NCBI RefSeq assembly: GCF_001570525.1
Contig: NZ_BBXC01000007.1
Location: 1,000,679-1,064,678, forward strand
Reading direction: 5' to 3'
From: Herbidospora sakaeratensis
GTDB taxonomy: Bacteria; Actinomycetota; Actinomycetes; Streptosporangiales; Streptosporangiaceae
DNA length: 64,000 nt
This document shows, piece by piece, positions 23,062 through 31,196 of this stretch. The translations under genes and the position numbers were made by a program. The notes below the pieces were generated by a model, which ran no database searches, was not told where the DNA came from, and saw only the letters and a list, made by a program, of their open reading frames with translations. Positions within the stretch are counted from its first letter, which is position 1. Every line of letters starts with the position of its first letter.

Positions 23062-24378
23062 ATGCGCCTGCCGGACCCTGAGAATTCCAACGCCGTGCTG
23101 GTGGGCGTGAGCACCTACCGGAACCGGCAGAAACTGCCTCCGCTGCCGTCGGTGGCCAACAACCTCACCGGTCTGGCCCGGGCGCTCACTCATCCGCGGA
23201 CCGGCGGTCTTCCCACGGAACGTGTTCTGCTGCTCCGCGATACCCCCGACCCTTACTCCTTCCTCGAGAAGCTCAAGCCGATCGCCCACAGCACCAGAGA
23301 CACCCTGCTGGTCTACTTCGCCGGGCACGGCAGCATCGGGCTCCGGAACGAGCTCCATCTGGATTTCGCGAACACCGACCCGGAGCCTTCGATCCTCCCG
23401 GCCTCCGCCCTGTCGATCAACACGCTCAGCGACCTCCTCCAGGAGAGCCCGGCCGCGAACCGCATCCTCATCCTCGACTGCTGCTACAGCGGCAGGGCGA
23501 TTCGCGACATGGCCGGCCCGGTCGAAGAGCAGATCCTCAACGTGAGCGGCACCTACATCCTCACCGCGACCCCGGCCAACGCCCGCGCGCTCGCCCCCGT
23601 AGGCGAGCGGTACACGACCTTCACCGGAGAACTGTTGAATCTGCTCCGCGAAGGGGTGCCCGGCGAGGCGGAACTTCTCACTCTCGACCGGCTCTACGCC
23701 TGGCTGAACCACAACCTGGGCTCACGCTCCCTTCCGCTGCCCAGGCAACGCGGTGTCGACAGCACCGCCGTCCGGCTGGCCCTGACCCGCAATCCCGCCT
23801 TCCGCCACCCGGCGGCGCCCGCGGCGACGGCTACGCCGGAGGCCGGCCCAGAGCCGGTGTCCGCCGCCCGCGAAGGCGGCGGCGAACACCGCGACTCGCT
23901 TGATCAGCTCGATCGGCATCTGCTGCGCGGTGACACCGAGAGGGCCGATCGGTTGACCACGACGCTGGTGCTGGAAGCGGCGCGGCGCCGGGACGACGGG
24001 TGGATCTCCTCGGCTGCGGCGAAAGGGCTGCCGACGCATCTCCTCGAACAGATCGACGCGCGCTGGGCGGCCCACTCCGACCGGCGGCAGGGCTTCCGGA
24101 TGCAGGCGGATCTGGTGCGGCCGGGCCGTGACACGTTCGCGCAGTTCGCCAAGGTGTCGGATGCGTTCGGCTGGCAGGTCTTCGCGGACGACGACGGCCC
24201 GGTCGGCCGTTACGAGGAGTTCGTCGCCCTGGGCGCCGGCGGCGGGCATGACGGCTTCTTCCCGACGCTCTACAACCCGGAGAACGAGCGGCGTCGCGAC
24301 TGGCACGAACTGTGGTTCATGACCGTTCTGGCCGTTCATCGGCGATTCAGCGAGCTGAGCTTGCCAGGGAGGCGTTGA
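23062..24378 (+). CDS. Caspase-like (C14) protease fused to GUN4-like domain; predicted effector
   Basis: A 438-residue protein. Residues 8-235 are a metacaspase/caspase p20-like domain with NAVLVGVSTYRN, the catalytic histidine in YFAGHGS (His89) and the catalytic cysteine in ILDCCYSG (Cys141), so the dyad is intact. An Ala/Pro-rich linker (about 255-275) leads to a C-terminal GUN4-like domain: LDRHLLRGDTERADRLTTTL, GWISSAAAKGLPTHLLEQID and ARWAAHSDRRQGFRMQ, matching the GUN4 pattern of ID-xxW-xxS-xxxFGFxxQ, then a final GGGHDGFFPTLYNPENE. GUN4 binds tetrapyrroles in phototrophs; in bacterial conflict proteins it is probably a ligand- or partner-sensing module. The stop overlaps the SPFH start by one base. 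Likely the death effector of the system. Confidence 0.85.
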   Translation: MRLPDPENSNAVLVGVSTYRNRQKLPPLPSVANNLTGLARALTHPRTGGLPTERVLLLRDTPDPYSFLEKLKPIAHSTRDTLLVYFAGHGSIGLRNELHLDFANTDPEPSILPASALSINTLSDLLQESPAANRILILDCCYSGRAIRDMAGPVEEQILNVSGTYILTATPANARALAPVGERYTTFTGELLNLLREGVPGEAELLTLDRLYAWLNHNLGSRSLPLPRQRGVDSTAVRLALTRNPAFRHPAAPAATATPEAGPEPVSAAREGGGEHRDSLDQLDRHLLRGDTERADRLTTTLVLEAARRRDDGWISSAAAKGLPTHLLEQIDARWAAHSDRRQGFRMQADLVRPGRDTFAQFAKVSDAFGWQVFADDDGPVGRYEEFVALGAGGGHDGFFPTLYNPENERRRDWHELWFMTVLAVHRRFSELSLPGRR

Positions 24379-26498
24379 TGTTGATCGTCCGGTTGCTGAT
24401 GGTCGTGGTCGTCTTCGGGGGCCTGAAGATCCGCTACCAGGTTCCCGAAGGCAAGGTGGGCATCGTTTGGCGCTGGAGTCTCCGCACCGACTCGGAGTTC
24501 CCCAGCGTCACCCCAAGGGGCCTGCACGGCTGGCAGGCCGACACGATCACGGAAGGCCGCCGAGGGTGGCACATGCCCGGGGTGCACAAGGTCCATTACG
24601 TGCCCTGGACGGTCGTGCCGCCCGACCAGGTGGGACTGGTCACGGCCAAGGAAGGCCGCCGCCGGGGGCGGGGCCAGGTCGTCGGCGTCCTCAGCGACCA
24701 GGCGAGGGACGCGGTCGACGACTTCCAGAACGGGGCGGATTTCCTGCTCGGCGGCGGCTACCAAGGGCTTCAGGCGAGCGTCCTTCCCGGCGGTCAGCAT
24801 TACGCGATCAACCCGCGCCTGTTCGACGTCACCTTCGCGCCGCGCACCGAGGTGCCCCAGGGGTCGATCGGGCTGGTGGTCGCCAAGGCGGGCCAGATCC
24901 CGTCGCACGACCGGCCGTTCTGCCGGCCCGTCGCCTGCGAGAACTTCCAGGACGGCGATGCCTTCCTGGCGGGCGGCGGGGAGCAGGGCAGGCAACTGGC
25001 GCTGCTGCCCGGCGGGGCCGTGTACGACATCAATCCCGTGCTCTTCGACGTGATCACCCGTAACAACGTCGACGCCCAGGGTGGCGGCCTGACGTCCGCG
25101 CACCTCGATCTGGTCGACATCCCGGCGGACCACGTCGGGGTCGTGATCACGTTGGCGGGCAAGATTTCGGGAGAACCGCTCGGACCCGTGGTGCCGGGAC
25201 ACTCCCAGTTCCGTGAACCGGCCGCTTTCCTGGCGGCAGGCGGGCACTTGGGCGTACAGCAGGAAACCCTCGGTGAGGGCGTCTACCAGCTCAATCCCTG
25301 GTTCGTGTCGGTGGTGACGGTGCCGACCCGGATGATCACCCTGGAGTGGAGCGTCAAGACCCCCTCCGACGCCGACAACTACGACGTCGAACTCGACCGG
25401 CTCACGGTCACGGTGCAGGGGTTCGCCGTGGAGATGGACCTCACCCAGACCCTGAAGATCCCCAGGGAGGCCGCCCCGAGACTGGTCAAGGAGTTCGGCG
25501 GCAAGCTGATATCGCCCGCGGGCGGCCTGGGCGGCCTGGTGAAGGACAGGAAGCCGGTCCAGCGTTTCGTCGAGCGTGTTCTCGGCGCAACCGTCACCAG
25601 TTATCTGAGCAGGGCCGCGTCGGAGACCACCATCGGGGAGTTCCTGTCCAGACACCGGGAGGTCAGTTCGAACCTCACCGATGAGGTGCGCAAGGCCCTG
25701 CGACGGCAGGGAGTCGAGCCGATCGACACGAGTCTGGGCCTGTTCCAGCCTGACGCCGAGCTCAAAGAGGAGCTGCAGAAGGAGGGCAAGGGGCAACTGG
25801 AGCTGGGGCGGTCCAGCCAGACCAAGGATCTCGCCACCAAGCAGGACGAGATCCACTCGATCACCAACAACCGGGTCAAGCGGGAACTCGCCAACAGCCT
25901 CGAGGTGCTGATCGAACAACTCGGCAGGGACAACGCGGTCGTGATCCAGATGATCGAGGCGATGAGCAACCTTCCGATGCCGTCCACGATCATGGGCGGC
26001 GACGTGTCGGGCCTTGTGCAGGCGCTCCCGTCGGCCCAGGTCGCCAAGCTGATCGACGGCCTGCGGGAACAGGCGGACAAGCGGGCGCTGCCGGGCGCGC
26101 ACGCGAAGGCGCTCGGCGCCCCGAAGTTCGTGCTCAACCCCGACACCAAGGAGTTCGCGGTCGCCCTGGTGCTCTGTGAGGCCCGGTTGCGAGATCCCGG
26201 CCCGACGGGGCCTCCCCCCTCGAACCAGCAGATCGCCGACACGATCATGGAGCTGCTGAACTTCTCTCCGGGTCCGGGGGTCCGTGACCATTTCATCAGG
26301 GAAGTCGATCTCCAGCTGACGGCGGTACGCACCAGGATCCGCCGGGCCCGCCTGGTCCCCGCCACCCAGCAGCTGAAGACCGCCGCCTTCCCGGGGCTAC
26401 TGCTCGACAACGCGGTGCTCGGCCCGCACCACCTGGCCTACCTGCAGGACCGCGACTGGCTCGACTACCAGGCTGCCGAGTGGCGGGAGGGCGTGTGA
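24378..26498 (+). CDS. SPFH/Band7-like membrane protein with four N-terminal repeats
   Basis: A 706-residue protein from ATG 24378, overlapping the caspase stop. A short hydrophobic segment (residues 2-15) is probably a membrane anchor. Four related units follow, beginning VPEGKVGIV (22), VPPDQVGLV (80), VPQGSIGLV (159) and IPADHVGVV (248). Each ends in a turn-rich block with a G-x-Q core (GWQADTI, GLQASVL, GRQLALL, GVQQETL) and an NP-x-x-F-type strand in the last three. From about 318 comes an SPFH/Band7-like domain (WSVKTPSDADNYDVELDRLT), then a charged helical region (about 455-520) likely to oligomerise, and a C-terminal helical part. SPFH proteins build membrane-associated rings or microdomains, so this one may anchor the complex. 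Homology to the family is by pattern only. Confidence 0.7.
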   Translation: MLIVRLLMVVVVFGGLKIRYQVPEGKVGIVWRWSLRTDSEFPSVTPRGLHGWQADTITEGRRGWHMPGVHKVHYVPWTVVPPDQVGLVTAKEGRRRGRGQVVGVLSDQARDAVDDFQNGADFLLGGGYQGLQASVLPGGQHYAINPRLFDVTFAPRTEVPQGSIGLVVAKAGQIPSHDRPFCRPVACENFQDGDAFLAGGGEQGRQLALLPGGAVYDINPVLFDVITRNNVDAQGGGLTSAHLDLVDIPADHVGVVITLAGKISGEPLGPVVPGHSQFREPAAFLAAGGHLGVQQETLGEGVYQLNPWFVSVVTVPTRMITLEWSVKTPSDADNYDVELDRLTVTVQGFAVEMDLTQTLKIPREAAPRLVKEFGGKLISPAGGLGGLVKDRKPVQRFVERVLGATVTSYLSRAASETTIGEFLSRHREVSSNLTDEVRKALRRQGVEPIDTSLGLFQPDAELKEELQKEGKGQLELGRSSQTKDLATKQDEIHSITNNRVKRELANSLEVLIEQLGRDNAVVIQMIEAMSNLPMPSTIMGGDVSGLVQALPSAQVAKLIDGLREQADKRALPGAHAKALGAPKFVLNPDTKEFAVALVLCEARLRDPGPTGPPPSNQQIADTIMELLNFSPGPGVRDHFIREVDLQLTAVRTRIRRARLVPATQQLKTAAFPGLLLDNAVLGPHHLAYLQDRDWLDYQAAEWREGV

Positions 26499-27010
26499 CC
26501 GAGGAACCCGACGCCCGGGATCGGCTGCTCGCCGCGCTGGAACGCCAGCTGAGCGAGTTCCATCGTCGTTCCGCGCACCGTGAGGCCGTCATCGATCGCC
26601 TCCACGAGGAGAACAGGGTGCTGCGCGAGGGACTGCGCCGGTCGATCCTCGATCCCGTAGTGGCCGACCTGTTCCGCCTCCACGACGCCCTTCTCGGTGA
26701 GTCCGCGCGGCTGGCGGACGAACCCGCCGGGCCGAACTTCGCCGGCTTCGCCGACGAGACCGAGATCATCCTCGACCGTTGCGGCATGGAGGTGTTCGTC
26801 CCGCGTCCCGGTGATCCGTTCGAGCCGAACAGGCAGACCCCGGTGACCGTCGTGCCGACGGGCGACCCCGCCCTGCACAACACGGTCGAGCGGGTGCTGT
26901 CCACCGGGTTCACCGAACGGGAGACGGGCCGGATCCGTCGGACCGCCCGGGTCCGGGTCTGGCGGTTCGAGCGGTCCGACGACCTCCCCGAGGAGCACAT
27001 CCGGCCATGA
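26495..27010 (+). CDS. GrpE-like nucleotide exchange factor
   Basis: A 171-residue protein starting at GTG 26495, overlapping the preceding stop (GTGA). Residues 8-70 form a long amphipathic helix (LLAALERQLSEFHRRSAHRE, then AVIDRLHEENRVLREGLRRS), as in the GrpE dimer stalk. The C-terminal beta domain has GMEVFVPRPGDPFEPNRQTP, then TVERVLSTGFTERETGRIRR and TARVRVWRF, corresponding to the GrpE block that opens Hsp70. It should release ADP from the Hsp70 encoded immediately downstream, rather than from the housekeeping DnaK, since the two genes overlap. The sequence is divergent from chromosomal GrpE. Confidence 0.82.
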   Translation: MTEEPDARDRLLAALERQLSEFHRRSAHREAVIDRLHEENRVLREGLRRSILDPVVADLFRLHDALLGESARLADEPAGPNFAGFADETEIILDRCGMEVFVPRPGDPFEPNRQTPVTVVPTGDPALHNTVERVLSTGFTERETGRIRRTARVRVWRFERSDDLPEEHIRP

Positions 27011-28611
27011 CCACCTTCGGCATCGACCTCGGCACCACCTACTCCTGCATCGCCTACGTCGACGACTCGGGTCGGGCCGTGATCGCCAAGAACGCGGTCG
27101 GAGAGGACACCACCCCTTCGGTCGTCTACTTCGAGACCGCCGACAACGTGGTCGTCGGCCCCGAGGCCAAGAGATCGGCGCTGCTGGACCCCGACCGGGT
27201 CGTCTCCCTGGTCAAACGCAGCATGGGCCAGCGGCTCGACCTGGATTTCGACGGCGCGCGGCACACGCCGGAGTCGGTGTCCGCGATCATCCTGAGGGAA
27301 CTGGCGCGGGCCGCCGCCGAGCAGACCCGGCTGGAGGTCCGCGACGTGGTGATCACCGTGCCCGCCCACTTCGGCGTCGCTGAACGGGAGGCCACCAGGA
27401 ACGCGGGAAAGATCGCCGGACTGAACGTTCTCAACCTGGTTCCCGAACCGGTCGCCGCCGCCCTCCACTACGAGGCGATCACCGGCGCCGGCAATCGGAC
27501 GATCTTCGTCTACGACCTCGGCGGCGGCACGTTCGACACCACCGTCCTCCGGATCGACGGCACGGAGATCAGCGTGGTGTGCACCGACGGCGACCACCGT
27601 CTCGGCGGCGCCGACTGGGATGCCCGCATCGTCGACCACCTCCTGTCCGAGTTCATGGACGCCAATCCGGAGTCGGCGGCCGACGGGAGCGAGGATTTCC
27701 TCCAAGGGCTCGCCATCGCCGCCGAGGAAATGAAGAAGGGACTGAGTTCCGCCCGCTCCCGCAGACACCACGTGCGCTTCGACGGCGAGGCGGCGAGGGT
27801 CGAGCTGAGCCGGGAGGAGTTCGAGGAACTCACCGCCGATCTGCTGGAGCGCACGTTCGAGATCACCCGGCGCACAGTCGGACTGGCGGCCGAGCGGGGT
27901 GTCACCGTCTTCGACGACGTGTTGCTGGTCGGCGGCGCCGGCCGGATGCCGGCGGTCGCGGCGGGCCTGCGGGAACAGTTCGGCTTCGAGGCCAAGCTGC
28001 ACGACCCGGATCTGGCGGTGGCCAAGGGCGCGGCGCGATTCGCGCTCATCGAGTCGGTCAAGGTCAGGTTGCCCGGGGAGGACGCGTCCGACAACGCGGT
28101 GGTCTCCCAGGTCGCCGACCAGCTCGGCCTCGACGAAGCCGAGGTGCGGATGCTCGCGCGCAAGCGGATCACGACCGTGGTGCCCCGGGCCTTCGGCGTG
28201 AAGGTGCTGAAGTCGGGGCCGGGAGAAGCGGAGATCCACCAGATCGCCCATGTGCTCCAGGCCAACACCCCGCTGCCCGCTCACCTGGTTCCGCACCGGT
28301 TCCGCACGGTCTATCCGGACCAGACGGCGATCTTGGTGGAGATCTGGGAGCAGGCCGGGGCCGTCGCCTCCGCCGAGCTGCCCGACAACACCAAGATCGC
28401 TGAAGGTCTGGTCTCCGGGTTCCCGCCGCTGCCGGAACACTCCCCGCTGAACGTCACCTTCTCCATGGACGAGCTGGGCACGCTCCGCGTGCATGCGGTG
28501 GAGCTGACCACTGGCAAGGACCTGCGCTTGGAAGTCCGGATCGAGGGCCTGTCCGCCGCCGAGGTGGGCCTGGCCAGGGACACGGTCGCCCGCTACGACC
28601 TACGCGAATGA
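27007..28611 (+). CDS. Hsp70/DnaK-like chaperone, short form
   Basis: A 534-residue Hsp70 starting at ATG 27007 over the grpE-like stop. The nucleotide-binding domain is complete: FGIDLGTTYSCIAYVDDSGR (phosphate 1), VVITVPAHFG, LVPEPVAAAL, VYDLGGGTFDTTVL (phosphate 2) and LLVGGAGRMPAV (adenosine). After residue 350 an extra helical insert (VADQLGLDEAEVRMLARKRI) precedes a substrate-binding beta domain (TVVPRAFGVKVLKSG, QANTPLPAH). The chain is about 80-100 residues shorter than housekeeping DnaK and seems to lack the helical lid. No DnaJ gene is present. It probably acts as an ATP-dependent clamp within the conflict system. Confidence 0.93.
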   Translation: MTTFGIDLGTTYSCIAYVDDSGRAVIAKNAVGEDTTPSVVYFETADNVVVGPEAKRSALLDPDRVVSLVKRSMGQRLDLDFDGARHTPESVSAIILRELARAAAEQTRLEVRDVVITVPAHFGVAEREATRNAGKIAGLNVLNLVPEPVAAALHYEAITGAGNRTIFVYDLGGGTFDTTVLRIDGTEISVVCTDGDHRLGGADWDARIVDHLLSEFMDANPESAADGSEDFLQGLAIAAEEMKKGLSSARSRRHHVRFDGEAARVELSREEFEELTADLLERTFEITRRTVGLAAERGVTVFDDVLLVGGAGRMPAVAAGLREQFGFEAKLHDPDLAVAKGAARFALIESVKVRLPGEDASDNAVVSQVADQLGLDEAEVRMLARKRITTVVPRAFGVKVLKSGPGEAEIHQIAHVLQANTPLPAHLVPHRFRTVYPDQTAILVEIWEQAGAVASAELPDNTKIAEGLVSGFPPLPEHSPLNVTFSMDELGTLRVHAVELTTGKDLRLEVRIEGLSAAEVGLARDTVARYDLRE

Positions 28612-31196
28612 TCGACGAGGCAGCCTACCGGCGAGACGTGCTGGATCCCGCGCACGCGAACGGCTCAACCCGGCCCGCGGATCTCTTCGTCCGTTACGGG
28701 CTCGACCCCCGGCGCCCGCTGGACGAGCCGCAGTTCCAGCAGCACGTCACCGACGTCGAGCGATACTGGCGCAGAATCGGGCGGCAGAAGCGTTACGGCA
28801 GGTTGGCGGAATCCCTGCTGGCCGGGCATCGCGAGCTGGTGGACGCGGGGGAACTGAGCTGGGCCGCCTTCGTCCGCCACCAGGAAACCCGCCTGGCGAC
28901 GGCCCGGAGATCACTTGATCGCCGACTCGAGAACCTGGCGGCGAGCGGTCCCTGCGTGTCCGCCGCCACAGTCGCCCGCCTGGTCGCGCACACCGACGGC
29001 GCCTGCACGGCGGATTACGTCGCCGGGCGGCTGGCCCTGGCAGGGCTGCGCGTCGTCGATCCCCTGTGGGCGCTGCCGTCGGCCCCGCCGGGCCACGCCC
29101 TGCTCCGCGGGCATCTCCGGCTGCTCGGCGTCCGGTTCTCCCTCGACCTGGTGCTCGGAGCCCGGGAGCGCGAGTTCCGGTTCCGTCCCGGCTTCCAGGT
29201 GGACGGCTCTGGCCCGATCTCCGAGCTGATCCGCACGGCGCTGGAGCACAACCGCCGCAGGGCGAGGGACGAGCGGACGCCCGTCGTCGATGGGGTGCTC
29301 ACCCTGCTGGAACGGGCGTCGCGCACGCCGGGCGCGCTCGACGAACTGCTGCTGTGGGAGCTCGCCGAGGTGCTGCGGCCATTGGCCGAATTCATGCCGA
29401 CCAAGGAGGTCGCGGACGAGGCGACGTCGCTCGGCCTGGTCAGAAATGAGGCCGAGGAACTCGCTCTGGCCCTGCGCGAGCACCGAGCCGAACCCGTCGC
29501 GCGCCCTCAGGCGGAGGTCGAGGCCGCGCTTGCCGGCGGAGACCCGAGGGCGGCGCGACGACTGCTGGATCAGCTGCCGGAGGTGGAGGACGAGCTTCGC
29601 GAACGGGTCGAGGCCGCGCTGGCCCGCGTCGACGAGGCCCTGACGCGAGCCGGCAGGCTGGTCGACGAGGGCAGGTCCGAGGAGGCCGCCGAGGTGCTCT
29701 CCGCTGCGCGGCGGCTGGCGCCGGCCGACGAGTCGCTGGCCGGGCGGCTGGCGGCGATAGCGCCGCCCCCGGCCGTCGGTGTGGTGGCCGGAATCGAAGC
29801 CGGCCGGGCCGCCGTCTCCTGGACGTCGGGGGCCGCCCGGGTCGGCCCGGTCACGTACCGGGTGGTCCGGACCCTGACCGGCCCGGCCTCCTCTGCCTCG
29901 GCCGGAACGGTGGTCGCCGAGGTGACCGGCGTCAACGAAGCCGTCGACGGCACGCCGCCGCTCGCGGCCGATCTGTACTACACGGTGTTCGCCCGGAGGG
30001 AGGACGGTGTCTGGTCGGCGCCGTCGGCCGCGTCTGAGGTCCGGTTCGCGCCGGAGGTCGCGAACGTGATCGCGGTCGCGGATGAGCGGTCGATCCGGGT
30101 CTCCTGGCTGGCGCACCGTGACGCGGTGGACATCCGGGTGGTCCGGCTCGGCGACGGCAGGACCATCCCGGCCGGCATGAACGGCTTCACCGACCACGAG
30201 GCACGTCCCGGCGATACGCACCGATACCGGATTCAGGCCGTCTACACCCCGCCGTCAGGCGGCCGCCGGCTCACCCCGGGCGTTGAAGTGGCGGCCACTT
30301 CGCGGGAACGGCCGGCGCCGGTGTCCCGCCTCAGCGCCGTCCGGCAGGGTCCGGACTCGGTGATGCTCTCCTGGGAGCGGCCGAGAACGGGCCGGGTCGT
30401 CATCCGCGCCGGGCGGAACGCGCCCCCCTGGCGGGAGGGTGAGGCCCTGCGGCTCGGCGATGCCGACAGGTACGGCCGGGAACTGCCGGAATCCCCGCAG
30501 GTCACGGACGACGGACGGGTCACTCTGACCGCCGCCGTCGAGGCGGGCCCGGTTCACTTCGTCGCGGTGACCCTCGGAGACGGAGAGGCGGTCGCGGGTC
30601 CGGTCGCCGTCGTCCGCGCGGCCGATCCGGAACTCGGGCTGACCGCACGGCGCGTCGGTGATCAGGTGCGGCTGAACTGGGACTGGCCGCAGGACGCTGT
30701 CGCCGTCGAGGTGACGTGGAGCCCGTATTCCGGTACGGGTTTCGTCCTGGAGCTCACCCGCCGGGCCTTTCTCGCCGACGGGTGCGCGCTGTCCGTGGGG
30801 CCCGGCAGGGGATGGGCGGCGGTCAGGGTGATCCGGGAGGACCGCGCGACCTACGATTCCGCCCAATCCGCGGTTCAGGTGCCAGAAGCCCCGCCCCGGG
30901 TCGACTTCGAGTTCCGCCGCCGGGTGTTCCGGCCCGGTGTCGCGCTGTTGCGGCTGAGCGCCGAACGGCCTGTCCAGGTGCCCGAACTGATCGTCGTGCA
31001 CGGCACCGGCCCGACGCTGCCGCTGCGGCCGAGCCAGGGCCGGATCGTGCACAGGGTGCCCCCGCAGCTGCTGAACCCCGGTTGGCCCTCGGAGAGCGAG
31101 ATCATGGTCCCGAAGTCTCATCCGTCCTGGCTGGTGTGTTTCCCCGCCCACCCGGGCGACGGGGTGGCGCTGGTCCGGCGCCCGGGGAACTGGTGA
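28608..31196 (+). CDS. Large Fn3-repeat protein of the Hsp70 conflict operon
   Basis: An 862-residue protein starting at ATG 28608 over the Hsp70 stop. The N-terminal 300 residues are helical (ERYWRRIGRQKRYGRLAESL), with no J-domain HPD motif. A coiled-coil-like helical stretch (about 310-380, LPEVEDELRERVEAALARVD) leads into tandem beta-sandwich units resembling fibronectin type III: roughly 387-475 (SWTSGAARVGPVTYRVVRTL), 478-565 (VSWLAHRDAVDIRVVRLG), 570-665 (LSWERPRTGRVVIRAG) and 670-755 (LNWDWPQDAVAVEVTWSP). There is no signal peptide, so it is cytoplasmic. It may be the scaffold linking chaperone and GTPase. Specific family not recognised. Confidence 0.7.
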   Translation: MIDEAAYRRDVLDPAHANGSTRPADLFVRYGLDPRRPLDEPQFQQHVTDVERYWRRIGRQKRYGRLAESLLAGHRELVDAGELSWAAFVRHQETRLATARRSLDRRLENLAASGPCVSAATVARLVAHTDGACTADYVAGRLALAGLRVVDPLWALPSAPPGHALLRGHLRLLGVRFSLDLVLGAREREFRFRPGFQVDGSGPISELIRTALEHNRRRARDERTPVVDGVLTLLERASRTPGALDELLLWELAEVLRPLAEFMPTKEVADEATSLGLVRNEAEELALALREHRAEPVARPQAEVEAALAGGDPRAARRLLDQLPEVEDELRERVEAALARVDEALTRAGRLVDEGRSEEAAEVLSAARRLAPADESLAGRLAAIAPPPAVGVVAGIEAGRAAVSWTSGAARVGPVTYRVVRTLTGPASSASAGTVVAEVTGVNEAVDGTPPLAADLYYTVFARREDGVWSAPSAASEVRFAPEVANVIAVADERSIRVSWLAHRDAVDIRVVRLGDGRTIPAGMNGFTDHEARPGDTHRYRIQAVYTPPSGGRRLTPGVEVAATSRERPAPVSRLSAVRQGPDSVMLSWERPRTGRVVIRAGRNAPPWREGEALRLGDADRYGRELPESPQVTDDGRVTLTAAVEAGPVHFVAVTLGDGEAVAGPVAVVRAADPELGLTARRVGDQVRLNWDWPQDAVAVEVTWSPYSGTGFVLELTRRAFLADGCALSVGPGRGWAAVRVIREDRATYDSAQSAVQVPEAPPRVDFEFRRRVFRPGVALLRLSAERPVQVPELIVVHGTGPTLPLRPSQGRIVHRVPPQLLNPGWPSESEIMVPKSHPSWLVCFPAHPGDGVALVRRPGNW

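Noticed and set aside
23062-24378. Photosynthesis link from the GUN4-like domain
   Set aside because: No chlorophyll or phycobilin genes nearby; GUN4-like domains also occur in bacterial signalling and conflict proteins.
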